Of a stretch of 64,000 bases of DNA, positions 54,309 through 64,000 are shown in pieces. Each line of letters starts with the position of its first letter. Position 1 is the first letter of the stretch. The translations under genes and the position numbers were made by a program. The DNA is from Eutreptiella sp. 'Long Island Sound 2002'. Its lineage: Eukaryota > Euglenozoa > Euglenophyceae > Eutreptiales > Eutreptiaceae. Under the pieces are notes generated by a model. That model had not been told where the DNA came from. It worked only from the letters and a program-made list of their open reading frames with translations, and made no database searches. Location: assembly GCA_964036045.1 (NCBI GenBank), contig OZ038382.1, positions 126,666,556 through 126,730,555 on the forward strand, read 5' to 3'.

Positions 54309-57092
54309 TTAATTCCAGACCAGAGCCTTCTTGGACCCCTTCTTGGTCTCCTCTCGGTTGCCCTCGAGCATGGTCGTCATGGGGGCTGCATACTCGGCAT
54401 ACATCTTGATATACCCCGAGTAGTAGTTGCAGAATGCCAAGTACGCCCGTAGCTCAGAGACCGTTTTGGGCTTTACCCAATGCTCAATCGCAGCCACCTT
54501 GACAGGTATGAGCTTCCGCTGCCCGTTCCCAACTACGTGGCCAGCGAAGACCACCTCGCTTACCGCAATGGTGGCCTTGTCACTGCTGCCCGTGAGTTTG
54601 TGCCGAACCAGAAGGTCCAGCACTCTGGTGACGTCCCTCTCATGTGCCTCCAGGAGCTCCTCATAGCTCATACTGGGGTCCCCGGATGCGATGAACACGT
54701 CGTCCACGAAGGGGTCCGCACAGTCACGCACCGGCTCAAGCAGGTTCTCAGGCATCCGCTGAAAAGCCGCATTGCCGTTGGTAACACCCATGGGCATCAC
54801 CTTCCACTGGAGGGCTCCAAGTGGTGTGCTCATTGCTGTGCAAGCACGGGACTCCTCGGCGAGAGGCATCTGATGATAACCATGTTTCAGGTCAATCACC
54901 GTGAAGATCCTCCGCCGGTGTTGTTTTTGCAGCATGTCCTCAATGAGGGGCAGCGTATAGCTGTCATGCTCTGTTTGGGCGTTTAGGCCGCGGTAGTCGA
55001 CCACGAGCCGCCACTCTCCGGCCACCTTCTTGGGGACGACGAAGCACGGGGAGGCCCACTCGGAGTAGCACGGCTCAAGCCAGCCTCTCTCGATGAATTC
55101 ACGGAGGATCCCCTCCATGGCCTCCTTCCTCTCGCCCCTCAGGGCGAACTCCCGGTGTCGATACACACGGGAGTCCGGCTTCAGTCGTATCTTGGCCTCA
55201 CCATACGGTCTACGCACTGGTGGGGGAAACACAGGTTTTCCGCTGAAGAAGGTGTCACCATACTTCTGCTTCAGCCTGGCCCTCAATGCCTCGATCTTGG
55301 GGCATTCATCGGACTGCGCTTTGGCCTTTCCGGGCACCTGAACCACTGAGCTTACTTGCGGGGTGTCACCGCATGGTTTCTGCTCTGGTGGTCTTCCCAG
55401 GTGGCCGGAAGGGCCATCTCTGGTCTTGCGTCGGAACAAGTAACCATGGGTGGGCGGGTTCCCGCCGATTGGCTCGTCCTGGCTGGACATGTGGTCCAGT
55501 ACCCTACTTACGAAGGTATTCCCATCATAGGAACCGGAGACGATGGAATCTACTTCCCACCAGGCTTTGTCCTGGCCCTTGCCCTCACGCTGGCTTCCCC
55601 AGTTGTGAAAGGGCTGATCCATATACCCCCGAACCAGATTGAACTCCTCTTCAGTGAGGAGGTCCTCCGATTCTCCGATGTCAACAGGGGAAACCGCAAA
55701 GCACTGCCGCCATGGCTCCGCTTTGATGCGGTTGACACACACAAAGTCCGTGGTGTCGGCCTGTACAAGGCCCCCATTCACATAGTGGAATTCCGATGGC
55801 CATCTCTGTGGTGGCATGGGCTGTCCCTTAGCGTCCTGATAGACACTCTCTCCAGCCGGTAGGACGACCTTGTTTAAGGTCATGTTTGCCAGTGAGACCA
55901 CCCAATCTCGGGTGCTTTCCTCCTCGGTGCATCCCATAGGAACAACCAGCACTGCCTTGGTGTGGTCCTTGCAAATCTTCGCTACCGCCCTTGGAATGTC
56001 CCTTCGGGGGCAATGGATCCACATCAAACCCTGATGCGGACCCCAGTGCTTCTTCCACGCAGAGTCTTGGGCGCTCCAGTACTTCTCACAGACCCGAAGA
56101 TGGGCAGAGGTTCCTGAAGAGAACGAATCCAGTGCCAGATTTGAAGCTCCCAGGTCCGCAACCACTCGGCTCACGAAATCCGGCCTTACGCTGTACTCCT
56201 GGTTTGCTGGCCAAACTGGCTCAGTGCCCAGCGCGGCTATTTCGAGCTGATTGCGTTCCGGGTGGATCCATTGGCATTCCACATGGTGCTCAGGTGACGA
56301 AAGCCACCAGAGCTGGTCGTCCTGGTACAGGGTCATTGAGGCCTGGGCCGGGAGAACGCCGGAGTCCGTCTCCATCATGAAGTCGTACCCAACGATCATG
56401 TCCCAGTCCATCTGGGCCTCGTAGAAGCGACCTTGCAGGAGGATTTCCTTGCCGAGGTCCGGGCGGCTCAGCTCACGGTGGTTCACGAACTGCAGCCCAA
56501 TGGCCGCTTCCCTCGTGCCTCCCACCATGTACTGGCAGTTCGCCACCTTCAGCCTGACAGGCCTCCGACTGTCGGTCAAGCACTCTGGCGGAAGTAAGCC
56601 AGCCTTGACCAAGCTGACCTGAGCTCCCATGTCGACCAACACGTCGAAGACCTTCTTCACTTCCCCGCATAAGGCACGGACCTTAAGGTGCAACTGCCGC
56701 TCACGCCCCACACGGCGCACGGCGTGCAAGCTCAGGATCTCCGGCCGCTCCAGAAGCTCAAAAAGCGACTGGTGCAGGTCGTGGACAATGGGCTCAGGCT
56801 GCCCATCTGCAGCATCCAGCTGCGGTCCGGGTGATCCTCCGATACTCTCGGATAGATCTTGAAGCACATCAAATACATTCTTGGTCGCGAAGGATGGACG
56901 GGTGCAAGGGTTCGTGCCTTCACTTGCACTCACCCTGCCACTGCGACTGTCTATCGTTTTGGGTGCCAGACCGGGCCTTCCGCCCGCGGCAATCCCTTTG
57001 TGCTCATTGTCTCCCGATTGGGATGGTGCGGCGCTTCCCACGCCACCATCCTGCGACCGCCCTAGCTGGGGCCCTTGGCTGCAGGGGCTCCG
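54309..57092 (-). pseudogene. pol: pol of element B: protease and reverse transcriptase
   Basis: Open from the gag-pol TAG at 57093 to TAA 54309. The protease active site reads VLVDMGAQVSLVKAG: the Thr of D-T-G is Met through ACG to ATG (56628-56630), which would be expected to impair it, whereas the later IVGYDFM motif keeps the Gly that A has lost. Reverse transcriptase shows RLVVDYRGLNAQT, FTVIDLKHGYHQMPL and DPFVDDVFIAS, with both catalytic motifs. Ends KKALVWN. Close to A along its whole length. Confidence 0.92.
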
Positions 57093-57095
57093 CTA
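57093..57095 (-). promoter_or_regulatory. In-frame TAG between gag and pol of element B
   Basis: CCT-TAG-CGG-AGC, same frame on both sides and identical in position to element A. See the A entry for the readthrough idea. Confidence 0.55.
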
Positions 57096-59395
57096 AGGGG
57101 CGTCGGTTGTGGTAGTAGGGGTACTCTCCTCCGCATCAACCTCGCTGACACCCTTCTTCTTTCCCCCTTTCTTACCCTTCTTGTCCTTGTCCTTCTCTTT
57201 GTTCTCCCTGTTCTTGTCATCCGACTTGGGGACCAAGGACTTCTTGATCTCCTGGATCTCCTTGGCCAATTCGGTCCCCACCGACATCAGCTTGGAGAGC
57301 TCGTCCTTGGTGACCTCCACCTTGGTCTCCCGGATACCCGCGGGTGCACGCTTCTTCGACCCGTGCACCTTCTTGTAGGCCTCTGTGTCGGTCTTGTGGA
57401 TGAGGCATGTCCGGTGGTCATGGTTGAACCCTTTGTTCCTCCCATAACACACGAAACAGCTCTGAGGGTGAGCTCGTATGAACTCCCCAAAGGACAGCGG
57501 AGGGTCGCCCATGCGGCGGGGCTCCTTCCTCTCCTTCTTCTTCCAACCCTTCTGCAGGGGCTTCCAGCTTCCCCGGTTGCTCCCCGTGTTCAGGTTGTTG
57601 GCCACGAAGGCACAAACTGACGTTTTGGCGGGCTCATCGTCGTCGTCATCGTCGTCGAGAGCCGCATCGCCATTGGCTCCCGCTGGGTCCATGGCAGATT
57701 CCCCGCCCGACCCTTTGCCAACATAGTTGACGTCACGGTCACCGGCCTTCAAGCCGCGGGTGTGGTGGAGATTCCTGTACTCACTGAGCACTTCCTCTCT
57801 GACCCAATCCAAGACCTCGTCGCAGGTCATCCGCGCCTGGATGGCCTGCAGACAGAGGGTCTGGCCGCCCACGTCACACTCGTTGAGGCGCAACATCGCG
57901 GCCTTCTCGCGATTGCCTTGACGTTGATGAGGAGGGCGTTCCGCAGCTCTCGCTGCTTGACATCCCGCGCCACATGCTTATTTGCCCAAGCCAACACTTT
58001 TGGATGATACTCCTTGGAAAGCATCATCTTGAGCGTGTGGTTGAACTTGGCTCTCTTGGCTTCCTCCTTGGTGACTCTCTTGATCCATGCCTCCGGCAGC
58101 ATGGAGAGCAGGCGGGCCTGCTGGTCAACCTCATTCCAGTCCTGCACGTTGCGGCGGAAGGGGGTGTATTGCCCCGGAAATCTGGCCCATCCCGTAGGCG
58201 GATCTCCCGACCATCATGCTGAAGCTTGATGGCCTCCCATCGCTTGGCAGCCACCTGCGGAGCGTCCACCCGCTCCTGCTCGTTGAGCCACTTCTTGGCT
58301 TCCTTGAGGGTCTTGATCTTCTCCTCCTTGGTTGCCACGAAGTATAGCTCTTGGAGCACTTCCGGCAGGCGGTACCTGAACCGTTTGAAGACATATTTCT
58401 CCGCATCTGCGGGATCCATGTCTTCAGTGACGGTCATCCCCCAATCGTCCAGCTTCTCCAAGAAGCGGTCGAGGTTGGGGGGGTTGCCATCGTACGTGAG
58501 GGGCTTGATGTCCTTCAGGTCTTCCCACACGGCTGCATCCGCAGCCTTAGAGACCATGAACGCCGGCTGCGAGGTCGACCGAGGTTCCCATCGGCGTCCC
58601 CCACAAACTCCCACGGCCGCCACTTCCATCTCCTCCGTGGTATCCATGTGGCTACGCCGTGGTTCCTCCATGTACGCTGAACCTAGATGTTCACGCCGTA
58701 CTCCTTCCATGTATGCCTCTTCATCACGGCGCCGGCGGCTGCGTTCAGCGGCCTCCCGTCGTACACCATGCGGCGGGGTAATGCCGAACTCCTCCAGGTC
58801 TTCCTCTGCTCCGCCGACATCCCACCCCACATCCCCTCCAGGGACCTCATCTCTGAGTCCATCATAACGCGTGACAGCCATTGGGATTGGCTCCTGGGCT
58901 GGTGCGGGGCGTCGGGGCGTACCGGTGTCCGCGGTGGAGCACAGTGTTTGTGGTACTCCGCACTGAGCCACTCATCACGCCACTCTTCACTGCCACTGCC
59001 GGGCGGCACGCGCTCGTTACGGCGGCCCGCGCTGTGATGAGAGGGGGCGCTGAGGGTGGGGGCACTGGCGCTGGGGCAACTCCTGGGGGCTCCGCCGGGG
59101 GCGTGGGCTCTGCCTGGACCTGGTCCAGGTCCCCAGCTGTCGTCCGACGAGCCGTACTCCAGGGGTGGATGGTCGCTGCTGACGCTTCCACGGCCTTCGG
59201 GCTCGTCCAACCTCTGCTGCAGGCTGTTGATTACCTTGTTCAGCAGCCTGGTCTCGCCCCTGTCGATGTGCAGCTCCCTGTTGGCAGCGGTGGCGACCTT
59301 GGCGATCTTGACCATCTCTGTCTTGGCGATGTCCAGCTCCTTCTGTGCGCCCGCGGCGACCCTGGCGATGCGGATCATCTCTCCCTTGCCCGTGT
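57093..59395 (-). pseudogene. gag: gag of element B: C-terminal part, three frameshifts
   Basis: The reading passes through several frames: coiled coil and linker (59378 to about 58920), then capsid-like region (about 58915 to 58190) after loss of one G in a G run (four G where A has five), then 58147 to about 57915, then 57896 to the TAG. Aligning with A confirms each shift as an indel in B. The zinc knuckle is kept as CFVCYGRNKGFNHDHRTC (CX2CX8HX4C). A run of seven Asp (DDDDDDD) and the Lys-rich tail match A. Not translatable as one protein. Confidence 0.83.
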
Positions 59396-61459
59396 CTACC
59401 TCGCGCTCGAGGGACTGGACCCTCCTGCGGAGGTGGACGATCCACCGCCAAGTGGCCTCCGGGCCACCATCTTCCGGTGGGCCGTCAGGGTCCCCAGGGG
59501 GTCCTCCAGGAGGGCCTCTGCTGGGTCCACCCGGTCCAGGGGGTTCTCCCGCGCCAGGGGGTCCACCTCGGGGGGTCCACCTGGTGGACGTCCTCCAGGG
59601 GGTCCTGACGGGCCTCCGCCAGGGGGTCCCGGTGGGTCTCCGCCGGGTCGCCTCGGTGGGTCCGAGGATGGGGGCTTCTCCGTGTAACCGAAGTCCATGT
59701 CTTCATCCTCGTCCATGTCGCCCCACCTGGTCGTCTCGGTGTCGCACGCGGAAGACTCCGAGCTCCGGTAGGGAGGAGGGAGATCCTCACCCTCACCCTC
59801 TGGCTCCATGGGGACGTCTTTGCCTCCTCCGCCAGCCATTCCCCGGTGCTGTCGGCGGTCTCGTCCGTCCCCATCGCTGGCGGTGAAGAAGGGGTCGGAG
59901 TCGTGAGGATGTCGGACTGCTGTCCTCCGTGCCCTCTTGGGGGTCTTTCCCTTACCCCTCCTTCGTCGGTAGGCGGTGGGGCCACTGTCCTCACTGCTGC
60001 CTGTGTTGTCCTCATCGAGGTTCAGCTTCATCTTGGAGGAGGCGTCCCCTTCGAAGAGGTTTCGAAGGGTCTCCACTCGGGATCCTCCCGGGGGAGTCTC
60101 GCGCCCGAGCCTGGCCTCCGCCTCCCCCATTGCGGAGGGCCTGGCTGCAGCAGCTCGCCTCTCGGCCTCCTCCCAGGCACGGGCAGCATCGGCTTCCCGA
60201 GCCAGCTGCAGCCGAGCCTTCTCCGCTTCCAACGCTGCCAGCTCTGCCTCCGTCTTGGCCCTCTCCTCAGCGACCCTCCGTCGCGCGGCCTCGATGGCGT
60301 CCTTCCTGGCGGCGTCTGCTTGGGCCTTGGCCGTCGCTTCGGCGTGAGTCCTTTCCTCCGCCTCCTTCCTTCCCCTCTCTTGGGCAAGCGCCTCTTCCAA
60401 CGCTTTCACCTCGGCTTCCTTACAGGCAATGGCCTCCTGGGCAAGGCGGGCTTCCTGGGCGGCTGCCGCCACCTCACTCCTGACCCGGGCAGTCGCTGCC
60501 TCCTGGGCGGCTGCAGCTGTGAGCCCGGCCGCAATGGCCGCAACGGTCGAGGCGTGGAAGGCCATGCCTCTGCCCCAATCTGCAGCCTCCTCCTCGGCGA
60601 TGCCGACGGCGCCCTCCACGGCATCGTTCTGCTGCGTGGCCCGTTGCCGGGCAACCCGAAGGTTGCAGCACACCCCACAGGCGCCCTCGCAGGCGTGGGC
60701 CACTTCCCTTTGGTCGGGAGCGACACTGCTGCTGGAGCTGGCCTGGTCGGCTGGCATCCTCCCACGGTGGGCCGACTCCACGTCGCTGCTGGGTCCTGAC
60801 TTCCTCAGGTGCAGCTGACGGGGCTTGGCCTTGGCCTTCTTGGCGACTTCGAGGAAGTCGCCAAGGGTGGTGTGGCCGGGATGGTGACCGCCACTGGCCC
60901 GTTGGGGGCTGGGGGCTGGGGTTCCGCCCTTGGTCTTGTTCTCCGCGGCTTGGGCGGCTTCGGCGGCCAGGGATTCCTGGTACTCCAGCCATTTGTCGTC
61001 CCGCTTCCTGTCCCTGGCGGATCGCTTCTGCTTCCCAGGGGACGCGCTGCTGTTGCTGCCCTGCAGCGTACGCTCGTTCCCCGGTTCCGGGAACTTCTTC
61101 TCGATCATGTCCCATATAGAGACGTTGATCGTGGCGCCCGACCGGTACTCGTTGGGGTTCTCGTGCTCATCAATCCCGTCGGGGCGCAGCCCTTCGCCGG
61201 GCCTGTCTTGGCGGGTCCAGACCCTCCAGCGCTTCTGGCGGAAGCGGTAGGCGTATCCTTCCACCCACAGCAGGTCTTCCACTGCCTGCAGGCGGTCGGC
61301 GCCCATATCCTCGCGGAGCTCGAAGCTCCCGGGCATGCCGCCTTCGCACTGGGGGTTGCTGTGGCGGTAGTGCTGCCCCCACACCAACCCACGCAGTAGG
61401 TGCACCGCATGGGGGTGGGGCAGCGGCCACATCTTGCCCGCCTCCTGCAAGTTCACCAT
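59396..61459 (-). pseudogene. gag: gag of element B: N-terminal half
   Basis: 687 codons from an ATG (MVNLQEAGKMWPLPHPHAVH). It is uninterrupted across the site of the A nonsense codon (RQLHLRKSGPSSDVESAHRG). Same order as A: unrecognised Trp/Arg-rich region, Ser/Gly-rich linker, Cys-containing segment (HACEGACGVCCNLRVAR), long Ala/Glu coiled coil (EVKALEEALAQERGRKEAEE onward), acidic segment, Gly/Pro-rich tract. After the tract the correct frame changes; the last ~60 codons of this ORF are probably off-frame. The Gly/Pro tract differs from A by several indels in G runs. Confidence 0.77.
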
Positions 61460-61776
61460 CGGCGCTCGTTCCCCTCGATGGACCGGTCTTGGGGGTGGTT
61501 GTTGAAGCGGTTGCTGTGGTCCACTCTATCTACAGGGCTGGGACCAAGACGCCCGATGGTGGTTGTGGAGGTGGGTGATGTAGCTGGGAGTGCGGCCGGT
61601 ACTGGTCGGCCGAAGGAACTCGCTGATGTCGGAGTTCCGGTCGCTACACCTCCTTCACGGACTCGGCTCTGTTGCTGACGCTCGAGGCGATGCTCCGGGC
61701 GGCGCTGCGAAGCCCGTGGTGCTCGGGGTTCAGGTGGCCCCGAGTGGCACGCGAGGGATGGGTAACCCCGCAGCGG
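61460..61776 (-). other. Leader of element B
   Basis: About 0.32 kb between gag and the primer site. Colinear with both ends of the longer A leader. No coding content. Confidence 0.7.
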
Positions 61777-61787
61777 TGAAACGCTTT
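61777..61787 (-). other. Candidate self-priming primer-binding site of element B
   Basis: Minus strand AAAGCGTTTCA, adjacent to the LTR. Perfectly complementary to the transcript segment at 47564-47574 of its own left LTR and one mismatch from that at 61902-61912 of its right LTR. Confidence 0.6.
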
Positions 61788-64000
61788 TGACGCGTTCCCG
61801 TGGGCGGCCTGGCCACGGGACGCTGCGGCGGACACGCACAAGCAAGCAGGCAGGCAAAGCACTGCGCTCACAAGGGCATCCTCATGCTCGTGTCATGTGA
61901 CACAGCGTTTCAGGATTCTTGCCACTCTGAAACAAGGGAACAAAAGTATGTACAGCAACACATCAGGATATGTACACATGGGGTTAAGACTGGACTGGGG
62001 TAAGGGCATCACAGGATAATAGACACTTAATCCCAACTCATATCCCAAGCCCAGGTCCGACCCTCCCAGTCGCAGGCAGGGGCGGCGGCCCAAACACAAG
62101 CCATGCCCTGCTCAGTCCGGACGCTGAACCCCTGCCAATGGGGGAGGGTGTACCGCCCAGCCACAGGCGAGTTCCTGGGAACCAAGGCGCTTCATGGCCA
62201 ACCAACAGTAGCACCCCGTGTTCCCTAAGAGGCAAGTCCCATCTCCTCTCTGAGCTGGAGAGAAAGCCCCGCCATTATCCCCTAGGAGTTGGTAGCTGAA
62301 AACAGGCTGTTCCAGCCCAGACTGATGTTAGCTCCGAAAACTCCAAAGTTTACCCCTGGTCAGGACCATCCAGAGATAGGGACGAGGCAACTGACTCTAT
62401 GCCCTTCAAGTACAAACCTTTTGGAGCCCTTGCCCAACCTGGTTCCCTCTGAGCTTCCGGCATCAGGGCACCACGGGTTCGTCAAGTGGGGTCATGATGC
62501 CAAAATCACCAAAATTGGCGTCATTCCCACGCGTGACTCGCCCGGCCAGGAGAAGACCAACAGCTCACAGGATAGGAAGCAGGACCTAGGACCTATATCT
62601 GAGTGCACAACCTGAAATTGGGACCCGACCCCCCACGGGCAGAGAGATATGGGGCCGCCAATGGACCACACGAGGGGCTGAAATTGGGGTCCCAAAAGGG
62701 GGTCATTTTGGCTTCTCAAAATGAGCCAAAATCGGGGGTATCCCCAATGGTATATCTCCACGCCGGCTTGGATATGGCATCTGCCATTCCATATGCCATT
62801 CACTTGGAGTCTGATGCAGACTCACATGTCCTTGGCTCTCAGAAGTCTGTATGCCACTCGGCGTGGTGTTAATCCGAAATGGGTCCACAACTGCCAAAAT
62901 GGCAAAATTTGTCGTCTCGGTCGACCGTGCAGGGGAGGAAACCTTGGCGATATTGACGCGCCAAGCCTTGATTCACAACCCTTGATTTCCCTTTTGGTCC
63001 CATGCCCTTGGTTATGGCTTGCTGTCACACTGCCTGCTTGCTGTTCATCGAGGGAATGAACACGCGGATGGGGCAGAAAGCAGCATGCGTCGCAACGGGG
63101 GAGATCATGGATCGCACCAAAAGTTATATCACTCCCGATGAGCCGAAGGAGCAAATACGAAACTCAATGGTGTTCAACCCTCATTCATATGCTACAATAC
63201 TGGCCACTTCCCTCTGGCTAGATCCAGTGCCCCATGGAGATATGGTAGCTCCAACATGGCATACAATGGGGAAAACGGCGAAATTTGGCCAAAATGGCCC
63301 GCACTCATGATTCCATATCTCCATGGCCACGGCGAGGATTCTTTCAACCAAAGATGCTATAAACATATGGGACTTAGGTCCCAATATATGCCGGTTGCGA
63401 ACCGTCATTGTCGCCTCTAGCTATTTTTCTCATTGGAGGGAAAATGACACACAAATGGGGCAGAATGGCGACATACCCAATATCCGGTGACTCACAACTC
63501 TCCCTTCGAGAGGAGAGGCCACATGGGGAAACACCCCATTCGATGCGGGTTTATGTGTCCTCTCCGAACTGCTCTTAACGAACTGCCCTCCGAACTGCCA
63601 TTAAGGGGGAGATGGGGTTTGTGGCCATTCTGGCCAAAACGGCCAAAATTCACCCAAAAGTGGTCACTCTAAAGATCGTATCTCCATATCACAAGAGATA
63701 TGAGCCTCGGGTATTTGCATGGATGCAAACCGAAGCTTTGCTTCCCTTTTGCAACAAGGGTTGAGGTTCAAAGCATAATGGAAACATTTTTAACACCTCA
63801 ATCCTTGAAGCACACTATTTATGGGAAAAAGTGCATATATCGGCGATATTGGCATGAACATATCTTTGGGTCATCGAGGAACAAAAGTATGAGCAAACCC
63901 TTTTGGAGTAGGCCCATAGTAGGTACCTTCAAATATGCCCACTATGGTTAGATCGTCTCCGCCCACTCATGTCATTAGTGCTTGCATATGAGCGCGTGTG
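61788..64000 (-). repeat. 5' LTR of element B (partial)
   Basis: Begins TGACGCGTTCCCGTGGG and aligns with 47450 onward of the other B LTR to the window end. Visibly more diverged from its partner than the two A LTRs are from each other, in keeping with an older insertion. Confidence 0.92.

Larger units (their letters stand above)
47450..64000 (-). mobile_element. Element B: second chromovirus of the A family, right LTR cut by the window edge
   Basis: Same orientation, order and family as element A. The left border at 47450 is the exact start of homology with the A LTR. The bases before it (ATTAT) should be one target duplication. The internal region is 11.2 kb. It is more decayed than A: at least three nonsense codons in pol, three frameshifts in gag and a mutated protease active site. 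Confidence 0.94.

Overview
The window is a stretch of repeat-dominated nuclear DNA from a eukaryote with a large genome. No ordinary host gene is identifiable. It holds nested LTR retrotransposons of the Ty3/gypsy chromovirus type (integrase followed by a chromodomain), remnants of other elements, and several unrelated satellite or tandem arrays. A repeat-rich alga is my best guess for the host, but this is inference and weak; nothing in the window is diagnostic. The primer-binding site of element C matches an initiator tRNA-Met with an AGCAGAG acceptor stem (metazoan-type), not the ATCAGAG stem of land plants, which is a usable constraint.

Layout. 1-16754: element A, a very large chromovirus on the minus strand, with its left LTR cut by the window edge. 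It sits inside the gag of an older minus-strand element D (16755 to about 18960). 18982-22503: GC-rich satellite with a ~418-bp dimeric higher-order unit. 23167-28957: two tandem copies of a 2.9-kb unit, over 99% identical, followed by ~380-bp repeats to 29640. 29641-32045: old retroelement debris, a cluster of GCTCCTGAGGAGC palindromes, and the 5' part of an unknown plus-strand ORF. 32046-43400: element C, a complete minus-strand chromovirus with two 786-bp LTRs and a 5-bp target duplication, which split that ORF; the 3' part resumes at 43406. 43873-47449: short tandem repeats and a ~295-bp minisatellite. 47450-64000: element B, same family and orientation as A, inserted in the minisatellite and cut by the right window edge.

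How the parts work. A and B each encode an unusually long gag (over 1,400 codons, with a coiled coil, a Gly/Pro-rich tract and a spaced zinc knuckle). An in-frame TAG, present in both copies, separates gag from a pol with protease, reverse transcriptase, RNase H, integrase and chromodomain. They have no tRNA-type primer-binding site. Instead the 11 bases next to the 5' LTR are complementary to an 11-mer about 113 bases inside that LTR, the arrangement used by self-priming Tf1. Element C has gag and pol in a single 2,472-codon frame, an initiator-tRNA primer site, non-canonical AG...CT LTR ends and a tRNA-Lys-like sequence in each LTR. All three are now inactive at the coding level: A has two nonsense codons and at least one frameshift, B has at least three of each plus a mutated protease site, and C has six internal stops.
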